Shown one piece after another: positions 1 to 11,370 of a DNA stretch of 44,517 bases; positions within the stretch are counted from its first letter, which is position 1, and every line of letters starts with the position of its first letter. Source of the stretch: Archangiaceae bacterium (GTDB lineage Bacteria > Myxococcota > Myxococcia > Myxococcales > Myxococcaceae); assembly GCA_016879935.1 (NCBI GenBank), contig JAACJQ010000122.1:1-44517 (forward strand), in the 5' to 3' direction. The notes below the pieces were generated by a model. That model ran no database searches and was not told where the DNA came from. It saw nothing but the letters and a program-made list of their open reading frames with translations. The position numbers and the translations under genes are program-made.

Positions 1-2963
1 ACCTTCACCGTCGAGACGACGGGCGAGTTGGCCGAGCCGAACATGTGCACGCCGATGGTGTACGCGAGCCCCGGCTGCGGCGAGTTGATGCGCGTGTTCT
101 CGGGGCCGCGGCCGCTGGTGTCGTCGCGATCGAGGTTGGGGCTCTGCGGTGCGCCGCCCCAGGTCGGCGTGCGGTTGGCGTAGTAGCAGTCCCACGGAGA
201 GCGCGCCCAGCTGGCCGCCGCCGACCACGAGCCGGCCATCGGGTGAATGAGGTGCAGGTCGGTGTCGTAGTTTCGCGACCAGGTCAGCTCGATCCACAAG
301 TCGCCGTTCGGCGTGACGGTGATGGGCGTCGAGCAGGTCGACGTGCCGCCGATGCCGTCAGAGACGGTGAAGTTCACCACGTGCGTGCCCACCACGTCGG
401 CGAAGTAGGTCGTCGCGTTGCAGCTCGTCGGTGCGCTGAACATGCCGTTCGCGGTGGCGGGGCGGGAGCCGACGCTCCACGCACAGCTGCTCGGGCTCGG
501 GCCCATGACCGACGGCAGCAGGTTGACGGTGGTGTTCGCGCCGGTGGTGATGGGCGCCGGGCAGACCGCGGTGAGGCCACAGCCCATCATCGTGCGCGCC
601 ACGCCGATGCCCGACAGCGGCAGCGGGTAGTTGATGGCCTGGCCGTTCTGCGTGACGGTGATGCTGAGCGCGCCGGCGCTGGGGCCGAGCACGAAGGGCC
701 GGAAGCGCAGCTGCAGGGTGCGCGAGGCCCCGGGTGAGATGGTGCCGACGGTGGCCGCGTTGACGATGGCGAACTGCGGGCAGCCGCCAGCCGTCATGCA
801 CGAGCCCGAGCCGACCGGAGCCAGGCCAGGATCCGACAAACCCGCTGCGTTCAACGTCAGCGGCGTCGAGCAGGTGTTGGTGATGCTCACCGTGCGCGCG
901 GGCGAGCCGCACTCGAGCTCGGCGTTCATGAAGTCGAGCGGCGAGGGCGAAATGGTGATGCACGTCGGCGCGAGCGTCGCGAGCAGCTGCACGTTGCCGT
1001 TCGACGCGCCGGGCGTGGAGACGCCGAACGTCACGTCACCGCGCACCACCATCGGCACCGTGGGAGACGGCCGCAGCGGCGCCGCGCGCACGACGATGGG
1101 CACCTGCTGGCCGGGCATCAGCGTCAGCGACGGAATCGGGCCCTGCGGCAGCGAGAACGTGTCGTCGCTCGTCGGCGCGAGGTCGATGGCGTTGAAGTAG
1201 CAGATGTCTGACGGCTGCACGCCGCGGTTGCGGAGCATGAAGGTGAGGTCGCGAATCTGCGGCTGGTCGACGACGCCGAAGTTCAGCTGGCCGGGCACCA
1301 CCTCGTAGTTGCAGGGCGGCGCTTCGACGGCCTCGGCCGTGATGTGCACCACCGTCTCGGGTGAGAGCGGGTCGTTCGAGAGAATGGTCAGCTCCCATTC
1401 CTTCATGCCGGGGCTCGCGGGGATGATGCGGACCGGCAGGTTGATGGCGCCACCGGCGATGGCCTCGATGCCGTTGTTCGGGTTGTAGACGTTCGGCTGC
1501 AGCGTGTTGGTGCAGCCGTTGCGCTGCTGGTCCCACTCGCCGACGCAGATCTCGGCGTCGGTGCCGCTGATGGCCCGCACGCGCCAGTACGGCATGCCCA
1601 TGCCCGTCGCGCCCAGCTTCAGGTTCGCGCGCGGGTCTGACGGCGTGGGCCGCGTGCCGATGTTGGCGATGCGCAGCGTGCGCGGCACGAACGTCGGCGG
1701 CGACGCGTTCTGCGTGAAGCCGATGCGGCCGACCGAGAGGGGTGACGGGCGCACGTCGATGCGCGGGCCGCCGCCGATGCCGCGCAGGCGCACCGAGATG
1801 GCCGCCTGCCCCGACAGCGTGGTGGTGGCCTTGAGCTGGCCGCTCTTCTGCCCGAGCGCGGTCGGCTTGAACTCGAGCTTCACCGTCGCTTCGCCGTCGG
1901 CCCACATGCCCATCGCGTCGCGCTGGGCGGAAGGCACGGTGAGCTTCGTGAGGTCGCCCATCGAGGCCTCGGTCACCGTGAAGACGGGGTCGCTCGTCTC
2001 GAGCTGGCTCAGCTGCACGTCGGTGGTGCACGCGTTGAAGAAGGTGACGGTGCCGGGGCCCGCGATGGTCGGCGTCACGTAGCCGAAGAAGAGCGAGGTG
2101 CCGCGCACGTCGTCGGGCGGGTCGGCGCGGAAGGTGAGGCACGAGTTCACCCCGCGCCCCTTGAGCGTCACTTCCTGCTCCGGGCACGACTGCGTGCGGC
2201 GCACGGTGACGCGCGCGAGGTAGTCGCGGGTCTCGGTGGGCGTGAAGGTGAGGGTGCTCCTGGCGGGCTCGCCGGGCGCCACGTCGCGGCCACCGAAGCC
2301 GTCGAAGCCGCTGAACACGAAGACGCCCACGGGCGTGCCGATGACGGGCCCCGTGGTGACGCGCACGCCGATGGAGCTGTCGTTGCGCAGGTCGAGCTCG
2401 GTCGACGTCATGGTGCCCACGGGCACGATGCCGAAGTCGATGGTGGCGGGCACTTCACACTCACCCGAGATGGCGCGGCCGCGGAGCTCGAGCGGCGCGT
2501 TCTGCGCACCGGCGGGCACGAAGTCGAGCTGCGAGGCCACGTCGTAGCCACGCACGTCGGTGCGGGTGGGCGGCGCGAAGGTGATGGTGATGGGCTGGCG
2601 CTCCGACGGAGCGACCAGGCGGTCCTGCTCCCAGGTCAGCTCGAACGCGGCGCCCGCTTCGACGCGCTGCTGCAGCGTCACCGCGTCGCCGGCCACCTTC
2701 GCGAAGTCGTACAGCGAGAACGAGCCACGGCCGACGTTGCGCACGAACACCAGCTGCTGCACCCGGCTGCCCATCGAGATGGTGCCGAAGTCGATGAGCG
2801 CGCTGTCTCCGGCCTGCGGGCCGTCGTTCGTCTCCCACTCCCAGCGCACCTGCCCCTGCGCCACCTGCAGCGGCTTCTCGCAGTCGCACCCCACGATGGC
2901 GAGACCAACGAGCAGCGGTGCCAGCCTCTCGAACGAGGCGGCAGTACGGTGGTGCGTGGACAA
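1..2963 (-). CDS. Large surface lipoprotein with ASH-like beta domains (3' end outside window)
   Basis: This reading frame is open from a TTG at 2963 to the window edge (about 987 codons) with no stop, so the C-terminus is missing. The TTG is preceded by GGGAG at a 6-base spacing. The N-terminus has a hydrophobic stretch ending in a lipobox (I-V-G-C, Cys26), so the product is probably an outer-surface lipoprotein. At least six repeats of about 100 residues carry the 'D/NFG.V..G......L.L.N.G' pattern of choice-of-anchor D / ASPM-SPD2-Hydin beta-sandwich domains. They are followed by an Ig/PKD-like segment and then a domain with W-I-E-L-T-W, D-T-D-L-H-L and N-L-D-R-D-D motifs resembling YfaP/DUF2135 domains. 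The family is structural or adhesive in other bacteria; the precise role is unknown. It diverges from secA. Confidence 0.8.
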   Translation of the reverse strand, partial: MSTHHRTAASFERLAPLLVGLAIVGCDCEKPLQVAQGQVRWEWETNDGPQAGDSALIDFGTISMGSRVQQLVFVRNVGRGSFSLYDFAKVAGDAVTLQQRVEAGAAFELTWEQDRLVAPSERQPITITFAPPTRTDVRGYDVASQLDFVPAGAQNAPLELRGRAISGECEVPATIDFGIVPVGTMTSTELDLRNDSSIGVRVTTGPVIGTPVGVFVFSGFDGFGGRDVAPGEPARSTLTFTPTETRDYLARVTVRRTQSCPEQEVTLKGRGVNSCLTFRADPPDDVRGTSLFFGYVTPTIAGPGTVTFFNACTTDVQLSQLETSDPVFTVTEASMGDLTKLTVPSAQRDAMGMWADGEATVKLEFKPTALGQKSGQLKATTTLSGQAAISVRLRGIGGGPRIDVRPSPLSVGRIGFTQNASPPTFVPRTLRIANIGTRPTPSDPRANLKLGATGMGMPYWRVRAISGTDAEICVGEWDQQRNGCTNTLQPNVYNPNNGIEAIAGGAINLPVRIIPASPGMKEWELTILSNDPLSPETVVHITAEAVEAPPCNYEVVPGQLNFGVVDQPQIRDLTFMLRNRGVQPSDICYFNAIDLAPTSDDTFSLPQGPIPSLTLMPGQQVPIVVRAAPLRPSPTVPMVVRGDVTFGVSTPGASNGNVQLLATLAPTCITISPSPLDFMNAELECGSPARTVSITNTCSTPLTLNAAGLSDPGLAPVGSGSCMTAGGCPQFAIVNAATVGTISPGASRTLQLRFRPFVLGPSAGALSITVTQNGQAINYPLPLSGIGVARTMMGCGLTAVCPAPITTGANTTVNLLPSVMGPSPSSCAWSVGSRPATANGMFSAPTSCNATTYFADVVGTHVVNFTVSDGIGGTSTCSTPITVTPNGDLWIELTWSRNYDTDLHLIHPMAGSWSAAASWARSPWDCYYANRTPTWGGAPQSPNLDRDDTSGRGPENTRINSPQPGLAYTIGVHMFGSANSPVVSTVK

Positions 2964-3155
2964 AGAAGGCTCCCGAGTGACGGAACGACCGGCCAGACCG
3001 TTCAGTGAGGGGAATACCACGGGCCGCCAGCCCACCGCACCCCGCCGGGACTTCCATGCTTGCGGAGCGGGTTTCGCGCTGTACCTTCCGCCGACTTTTC
3101 CGCCCTGCGGTCCCTGGTGGCGGTTCCGGCCGTTTTCAGCAAGAAGGCAACCGCC

Positions 3156-5990
<2,835 letters not shown>

Positions 5991-5993
5991 GAT

Positions 5994-7316
5994 CTATCGG
6001 CGACTGGCCTCGCCGAGCAGCTTCAGCAACGAGGTCAGCTCAGGTTCTCGGGCGTGCTTCTTCACCACGGTGCGCGCCTCCTGGACGCGGCCCAGCGAGA
6101 GAAGCGCCTTCGTCAGACCGCGAAGCGCGTCGCCCTTCACGTCCTCGTCGCTCGACTCACAGCGGGCGACGACCTCTTGGAAGCGCTTCGACGCCGTTTC
6201 GGCATCACCCGCGCCGAGTTCGCACCAGCCACGACGGGCGAGGGCCATGGCCTGCAGTCGTGGATCGCTCGAGAGGAGCGCCCGTTCATACGCGAGGTGG
6301 GCCTTCTCGAAGACGCGCTGCTCGCAAAAGCGGTCGCCGAGCTGAACCCACGCCTCGGGCAAGAACCTTGACGAGGGGTAGTCCTTGATGAGTTCGCTGT
6401 AGCGGGCCATCGCCGGTCTGGTCTTGCCCATGAGCTGAGCCAGCCTGAAGAGAACCTCGTCGCGACGCTCGTAGTGCGGGTAGTCGCGAAGGATGTGTTG
6501 GAACAGGCTGATGACCGCATTCTTGAAGATCGTCGCTTCGCGAAGGTCGGCCTGCTCTCTGGAGCCCGCAGACGCGAGCGCCCTTCTCTCGGCGAAGCAG
6601 GCCTTCTGTCGGTACAGCTCTCCGAGCTGAAAGAGCAGCTCGGCCATGCCTTCGCCGTCGTCGCTTCTCACCATCACGTGCTTCAAGAACTCGACCAGCT
6701 CGGATGCTCTCTTGTCGTCGAGCATGTCCTGGTCGACCTGCGCCGGGCTCGGAACTGGCTCGTCATGCACGCATTCCATCGGCCTTCTGGGAGCGGGCTT
6801 CAAGGCCACAGGAGCGAGCTTCGCCACCAGGTGAACGAAGCCACCCGGCGCGATCCGATCGCTCCACTCGAAGGCGTGAGCCCCGTCACGGGTCACCTTC
6901 ACGGCATAGCTGCCCGCCGTCAGTCCGTCGGCCATCCACGGCAGGCCGCCGTCGCCGTGGAAGTTCGGGCCAGTCACCGTCACGTGCGCATCATCGGGGA
7001 AAGCCGTGACCGCGAGCGCCACCGCCAGCCGCAGCGGCACCGAGAGGCTCGTCGTCTCATCGGGCCTGACATCGACCGTGGTCTCCTCGACGCCGAAGCC
7101 CTCTTTGACGGCCTTCACCTTCCACTGGCCAACCACGGCGAGCGGAATCGTCAGCGGCGTGGTGCCCTTGCTGGGGCGCGCTTGCGGATCCACCAGCTCC
7201 ACCGTCGCCCCGGCGGGACTGGTGGTGATCGACAAGACGCCCAACGCGCGATTCGAGACCGGCACCTGGGCGAGCACCTCGCTGCTGAGCAAGACGCACA
7301 AGCATGGAGTCAACAC
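5994..7316 (-). CDS. Exported PEGA-domain / TPR repeat protein
   Basis: The 440-residue product begins with a short hydrophobic leader ([10 protein letters not shown]...L-A-Q), suggesting export. Residues about 25-100 match PEGA domains ([14 protein letters not shown], then G-T-T-P-L-T-I-P-L), a surface-associated beta module common in myxobacteria, and a second PEGA-like segment follows. From about residue 190 to the end there are helical TPR-like repeats ([26 protein letters not shown]). The start is GTG at 7316, or the TTG at 7313, which sits 7 bases after GGAGG and may be the better choice. It lies 13 bases after the methyltransferase stop and is probably the last gene of the kinase-pab unit. 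The role is probably envelope assembly or scaffolding, an inference from domains only. Confidence 0.8.
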   Translation of the reverse strand: MLTPCLCVLLSSEVLAQVPVSNRALGVLSITTSPAGATVELVDPQARPSKGTTPLTIPLAVVGQWKVKAVKEGFGVEETTVDVRPDETTSLSVPLRLAVALAVTAFPDDAHVTVTGPNFHGDGGLPWMADGLTAGSYAVKVTRDGAHAFEWSDRIAPGGFVHLVAKLAPVALKPAPRRPMECVHDEPVPSPAQVDQDMLDDKRASELVEFLKHVMVRSDDGEGMAELLFQLGELYRQKACFAERRALASAGSREQADLREATIFKNAVISLFQHILRDYPHYERRDEVLFRLAQLMGKTRPAMARYSELIKDYPSSRFLPEAWVQLGDRFCEQRVFEKAHLAYERALLSSDPRLQAMALARRGWCELGAGDAETASKRFQEVVARCESSDEDVKGDALRGLTKALLSLGRVQEARTVVKKHAREPELTSLLKLLGEASRR

Positions 7317-7329
7317 GGAGCCTCCAGGA

Positions 7330-8238
7330 CTACCGCTCGATCACGACGCGGGCGGCGGCGATGTCGCCCGGCCGGGTTCTGCAGCAGCCTCCGACCACCT
7401 TCGCGCCGGCGCGCAGGTAGGCGTGCACGAACACCGCGAACTCGGTGCCCCGCAGCGGACTTCCCACCCACGTGCGGCTCTTCGCGTCCCACGTCTCGCC
7501 GGCGTTCGGCGACGCGGCCAGCAACACGCGCTTCGGCGTCACCGTGCGAAGGATCGGCTCGATGAGCTCGGGCGACGTGCAGTTGAGGCCCACGGCGATC
7601 ACGTTCTCCACCGCTTCGAGCATCGTCACGGCCGAGGCGAACGACTCTCCGTGCGAGAGGGTGCTGCCCTTCGCCGAGAAGCTCGCCATGAACGGCACCT
7701 GACTGAACTCGGCCGCGAGCGCTGCGACGGCCTCGCACTCGGCCATCGACGGCAACGTCTCGAAGAGGATCAGATCGGGCACGCCCTTGAGCGCCGCCGC
7801 GACGCGGGGCCGGTGGAACTCGATCAGCTGCTGCACCGTCATCGGGTAGTCGCCGGTGAACTCGCTGCCATCGGCCAGCACCGCACCGTACGGACCCAAC
7901 GACGCAGCCACGAGCGCTCGGGTCGTGTGTCGGCGAACGGCGTCATGCGCGAGCACGACGGCCTTCGTCAGGCGCGCATCGGCATCGGCCGCCGAGATGC
8001 CCACCTTCGCGAAGCCCAGCCGGCTCGCCTGGTACGACGCCGAAGAGATGACGTCGGCGCCCGCGCGGAGGTGGCTCAGGTGCACGTCGATGATGCGTTC
8101 GGGCTCGTCGGCGATCAGCTTCGCCGACCAGAGATGACTCGACAGGTTGGCGCCACGGCGCTCGAGCTCGGTGGCCAGCGCTCCGTCGAACAGCACTGCA
8201 CGTTGGCGCGCCAGAATCGGCGTGAACGGGTTCTTCAC
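7330..8238 (-). CDS. mmuM: Homocysteine S-methyltransferase family protein
   Basis: The enzyme transfers a methyl group from a donor such as S-methylmethionine (or betaine in relatives) to homocysteine, giving methionine. The 302-residue length fits the MmuM/HMT family. The zinc-binding cysteines are present: G-L-N-C (Cys220) and G-G-C-C (Cys285, Cys286). The N-terminal F-D-G-A-L-A-T-E-L motif and S-A-S-Y-Q also fit. The GTG start at 8238 overlaps the pabC stop by four bases (GTGA), so translation is likely coupled. The symbol is assigned by family; the methyl donor cannot be read from sequence. Placing methionine formation beside p-aminobenzoate synthesis suggests a one-carbon-metabolism theme for this operon. 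Confidence 0.88.
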   Translation of the reverse strand: MKNPFTPILARQRAVLFDGALATELERRGANLSSHLWSAKLIADEPERIIDVHLSHLRAGADVISSASYQASRLGFAKVGISAADADARLTKAVVLAHDAVRRHTTRALVAASLGPYGAVLADGSEFTGDYPMTVQQLIEFHRPRVAAALKGVPDLILFETLPSMAECEAVAALAAEFSQVPFMASFSAKGSTLSHGESFASAVTMLEAVENVIAVGLNCTSPELIEPILRTVTPKRVLLAASPNAGETWDAKSRTWVGSPLRGTEFAVFVHAYLRAGAKVVGGCCRTRPGDIAAARVVIER

Positions 8239-8837
8239 GCATCCTCCTTCAGGAGCAGGGCGGCGAGCCGCTCACGAATCGCCGAAGGAAACGTCGAGCC
8301 CTTCGGCGCACAGGTGGTCACCGCGTTCACCAGCAACACCGGCCACGACTCGGCGAGGCGAATCGGAGCCCGCACCACGGTCTCGTGTTTCGCGATGGCC
8401 GCTTCGGCGAGCGACGCCACTGCGGGCCGGTCTTCGGGGGGAAGCACCAGCGCCGAACCGTTCCACGCGACGACCGCGGCCGAACACGCCTCGAATACCT
8501 CGGCACCGCTCGGGTCCGTCAGCAGGGTCGAGACACCGTCCGTCCGCACGGCGTCGTAGGGCGACGGCGAGCCCTGCTTGGGAAAACGGCCGTGCAGCGC
8601 CGCGAACGGAGACGTCATCACCCGCGTCGCCATGCCCTCGACCAGCCGCGAGCCCGGCAGTTTCAACGTCGACAGCTGCCGGCCGTCCCACGTCGCGCGG
8701 TACACGCCGGGCTCCACCACGAAGCTAATGAAGTGCTGCAGCGCGCCGAGCGCTTCACCTCCCAGCCGCGTCGCGTGACGGTGCAGGAGCGGAATCGTGA
8801 AGCCCTCCGTCACCCGAAGCACGGTGTACCCGTTCAT
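8235..8837 (-). CDS. pabC: Aminotransferase class IV, probable aminodeoxychorismate lyase
   Basis: This is the likely PLP-dependent lyase converting 4-amino-4-deoxychorismate to p-aminobenzoate plus pyruvate, a step of folate synthesis. The 200-residue product is short compared with about 270 for typical PabC. Class IV features are visible: L-H-R-H-A-T-R-L near the N-terminus, the probable PLP lysine in F-P-K-Q-G-S-P-S-P-Y-D-A-V-R, and the later F-E-A-C-S-A-A-V-V-A-W segment corresponding to the E-x-(S/A)-x-(S/T)-N-(I/L)-F region, here without the usual Asn. The start at 8837 (M-N-G-Y-T-V-L-R) forms an ATGA overlap with the upstream stop; a 13-codon longer frame exists but overlaps more. pabA and pabB in the same operon support the call. 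Confidence 0.78.
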   Translation of the reverse strand: MNGYTVLRVTEGFTIPLLHRHATRLGGEALGALQHFISFVVEPGVYRATWDGRQLSTLKLPGSRLVEGMATRVMTSPFAALHGRFPKQGSPSPYDAVRTDGVSTLLTDPSGAEVFEACSAAVVAWNGSALVLPPEDRPAVASLAEAAIAKHETVVRAPIRLAESWPVLLVNAVTTCAPKGSTFPSAIRERLAALLLKEDA

Positions 8838-9829
8838 CGTCGTGGCAACCCCATCTCTTCGAACAGCACCTGCCACTGCGGATCGTTCTCGTCGTCGTAC
8901 TCCGCGGGGCGCGGGGTGTTGAGGCCGGGCAACGCGTCGATGCGCGCGTGCGCCTCTTTCACGTCACGCACGTAGGCGAGGTACTGGCCTTTTCCTTCAC
9001 CGATGGCCGCGAGCACCATGATGCCCAGGCCGTCACGTTCGACCGCGGCCTTCATCGCGACGAAGAACGCTTCGAGCTGCGAGAAGAGCTCGCCCGTTGC
9101 GAGGCCGTCGGGCGCGTAGTCCTTCAAGACGCAGACGAGCTGGGGGTAGGCGGAGCGGTCGGTGTCTCGCCGCGGCGCGGTTCGGTAGTGAACCACATGC
9201 CGCCTGGAGCGATCGTCGTTGCGGGCCGCGACCGAGTACCAGTCGCGATCCATCGAGACGATCTCGGCCACCGTCTCGGGGTCGCGCTCGTGCGGACCGA
9301 TCACGCGCACCCGATCGATCAACGCCGTGACGCGCGCCCTGCTGCGCTCGTTCGTCGACGGGTCCTCCAGCATCCACCCCTTGCCGTCGTCGGCCAGCTC
9401 CCAGAACTCGAACAACTGCTCGTGGTAGAGCCCGACCAGGCTCCACTCGGGTGTGCCGTGGCCTCGCAGCGCGCCATCGAGGGTGGTCGGGCCGCCCATC
9501 AGCTCCCAGCAGCGGTGGTGGTAGACGAGCGCTTCGTCGTCACCGTCCCACACGAAGAGGTCTTCGCCGCTCGCCGTGTCGTGCAGCCCGCCATCTTCGA
9601 CGGTGCCGCGAAGGAGCCTGCACTCGGGGTCGCGCGAGAGCCCGACGGCGTCTGCCAGCCACGCATGCGAGGGCCCGAAGATGAACGGCCGCTCATCGGC
9701 CTCCCACGTGTGCCCGCCGTGCTCGGCGCTGCCGCGGTAGATCTTCAACATGCCGCCCTTCGTTGGCACGTAGTGATCGTGTTGGGTGGGAAGCCCGCAC
9801 AGCTGACAAACGGCTCCATGAACGCCCAT
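8834..9829 (-). CDS. DUF695-like protein of unknown function
   Basis: The 331-residue soluble protein has two parts. The N-terminal part opens with C-Q-L-C-G-L-P-T and contains further Cys/His residues (H-H-R-C-W-E), perhaps a metal site. The C-terminal part from about residue 190 (D-R-D-W-Y-S-V-A, V-H-Y-R-T-A, V-C-V-L-K-D-Y, L-E-A-F-F-V-A-M, D-D-E-N-D-P-Q-W) resembles DUF695 proteins, whose function is unknown. It sits between pabB (33 bases upstream) and pabC (4-base ATGA overlap), so it is almost surely co-expressed with p-aminobenzoate synthesis genes. No catalytic role can be assigned. No strong Shine-Dalgarno sequence precedes the ATG at 9829, leaving the exact start uncertain. Confidence 0.72.
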   Translation of the reverse strand: MGVHGAVCQLCGLPTQHDHYVPTKGGMLKIYRGSAEHGGHTWEADERPFIFGPSHAWLADAVGLSRDPECRLLRGTVEDGGLHDTASGEDLFVWDGDDEALVYHHRCWELMGGPTTLDGALRGHGTPEWSLVGLYHEQLFEFWELADDGKGWMLEDPSTNERSRARVTALIDRVRVIGPHERDPETVAEIVSMDRDWYSVAARNDDRSRRHVVHYRTAPRRDTDRSAYPQLVCVLKDYAPDGLATGELFSQLEAFFVAMKAAVERDGLGIMVLAAIGEGKGQYLAYVRDVKEAHARIDALPGLNTPRPAEYDDENDPQWQVLFEEMGLPRR

Positions 9830-9862
9830 GCGCGGCAGGTTGGCAGCACCAGCCCGCTGGAG

Positions 9863-10840
9863 TCACGCGCCGAGAAGGGCGCCCAGCTTGAGCCGAACCT
9901 CTGCCAGCTCGGCGGCCGGGGCGGAGTCCCAGGTGATGCCGCTGCCGACACCGTATTCCCACGTGTCGGCAGATCGCTTCGTGGCGGTGCGAATGAGCAG
10001 CGCCGCGCGCAGGCCTGCGTCGGTCTCGACGCCGAGCGTGCCGCAGTAGAAGCGTCGTGAGGTCGGCTCGAGCTCACGAATCACCGAGAGCGCCGCGGGT
10101 CTGGGCGCACCGGTGACCGAGCCGCCGGGGTGCATGAGGGACATGACGTCGGCGATCGAACGGTCGTCGCGGAGCACACCCTCGACGTCGCTCACGGCCT
10201 GGAGCACGTACGGCAGCTCGATGAAGCGCCGCGCCGCCGTCACGCGCACCGAGCCCCGCGCACACAGTTGCTGCAGGTCGTTTCGCGTGAGGTCGGTGAT
10301 CATCGCGAGCTCGGCCTGGTCCTTCGCGCTGGCCTCGAGCATCACCCGCTGCCCCGGCGCCGCGGTGCCCTTCATCGGCTCGGCGTGAAGCCACCTCGCC
10401 CGGGTCTCGACGAGCAGCTCGGGGCTGGCCGAGACGAACTCGCCGACGCCGGGCAGTCGCACCCAGGCCGCGAAGCGGGGCACGGCGTTGGTGCACAGCT
10501 TCGAGAGCAGAGCGCTGCCACTGACGTTTCGCACGTTCGCGCGAATGGTGAGGTTCACCTGGTAGACGTCACCCGCGGCGATGCGCTCACGAATGCGCGC
10601 CACGTTCGCCTCGAAGCCCTCGTCGTGCAGCGTGACGTCGAGCGCGCCGACGCTGTGCCAGTCGGGCGTGAAGGCCGTGAACGCTCCCGGGTGGCGGCGT
10701 GGCGTCTCGTCGAACGCCGCGAGCCACAGCGCATGAGGGCCGGTGTCATCGGGCAGAAACAGCCGCCACCGCCCGTCGTCGAAGAAGCCCGGGCCCAGCA
10801 CCCCGAACGCGGGAGCCCGCTCCAGGTCGGCGAGCGTCAC
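9863..10840 (-). CDS. pabB: Aminodeoxychorismate synthase component I
   Basis: PabB aminates chorismate to 4-amino-4-deoxychorismate using ammonia from PabA. The 325-residue product is essentially the catalytic chorismate-binding domain; full-length family members run to about 450, so most of the N-terminal domain is missing or reduced. Family motifs are present: G-D-V-Y-Q-V-N-L-T near 90, S-A-S-P-E-L-L-V-E near 137, P-M-K-G-T-A with Lys157, I-T-D-L-T-R-N-D-L, H-P-G-G-S-V-T-G-A-P and Y-C-G-T-L-G. The Lys in P-x-K-G-T distinguishes PabB from anthranilate synthase TrpE, which usually has Ala there. The GTG start at 10840 overlaps the pabA stop (GTGA). A longer in-frame extension exists only as a shadow of pabA. 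Confidence 0.92.
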   Translation of the reverse strand: MTLADLERAPAFGVLGPGFFDDGRWRLFLPDDTGPHALWLAAFDETPRRHPGAFTAFTPDWHSVGALDVTLHDEGFEANVARIRERIAAGDVYQVNLTIRANVRNVSGSALLSKLCTNAVPRFAAWVRLPGVGEFVSASPELLVETRARWLHAEPMKGTAAPGQRVMLEASAKDQAELAMITDLTRNDLQQLCARGSVRVTAARRFIELPYVLQAVSDVEGVLRDDRSIADVMSLMHPGGSVTGAPRPAALSVIRELEPTSRRFYCGTLGVETDAGLRAALLIRTATKRSADTWEYGVGSGITWDSAPAAELAEVRLKLGALLGA

Positions 10841-11370
10841 GACAGGCTCCTGAAGAACGCCTCGACGAACTCGGGGCCGCGCGGCGTCGCGTACGAGTCG
10901 GGGTGAAACTGCAGCCCGAGGAACGGCGCCGTCTCGTGCTCCAGCGCCATCACCGTTCCATCGTCGAGCCGGCCCACGACCCGCAGCGGCGCCGGCAGGT
11001 TCGTCACCGACAACGAGTGGTACCGCATCACCTCGTGGCGGCCGCTCGGGAGGAATCGCGAGCCGCTCACCTGCATCGTCGCCACCTTGCCGTGCGCGGG
11101 CGTCGAGCGAACGAGCGTGGCGCCGAACGCGAGCCCAAGCGCCTGATGGCCCAGACAGACGCCCAGCACAGGAACCTCTGCGGTGACGAGCTGCTTCACC
11201 AGCTGCACCAGCCCCGCGCGGTGTGGGTCGGTGGGGCCAGGCCCGATGACGACGGCGTCGGCGCTCAGCACCGAAGGCGTGGGCCCACGCACCACCTCGA
11301 CGCCCTCGGGCAGCAGGTCGACGACGTTGAAGCTGAAGGAGTCGTCGTTCTCGACGAAGACGACGCGCAC
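10837..11370 (-). CDS. pabA: Aminodeoxychorismate synthase glutamine amidotransferase
   Basis: This class I glutamine amidotransferase supplies ammonia to PabB. The 177-residue product carries the nucleophile elbow G-V-C-L-G-H-Q with Cys72, and the catalytic His156 in Q-F-H-P-D-S. The third triad residue, normally Glu in H-P-E-S, is Asp158 here. The oxyanion-region motif I-G-P-G-P-T-D-P-H is present. The GTG at 11370 follows the kinase TGA directly with no spacer, and its own stop overlaps pabB. TrpG is the alternative identity, but the partner has the PabB-type lysine and pabC lies downstream; no other trp gene is present in the window. Confidence 0.92.
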   Translation of the reverse strand: MRVVFVENDDSFSFNVVDLLPEGVEVVRGPTPSVLSADAVVIGPGPTDPHRAGLVQLVKQLVTAEVPVLGVCLGHQALGLAFGATLVRSTPAHGKVATMQVSGSRFLPSGRHEVMRYHSLSVTNLPAPLRVVGRLDDGTVMALEHETAPFLGLQFHPDSYATPRGPEFVEAFFRSLS

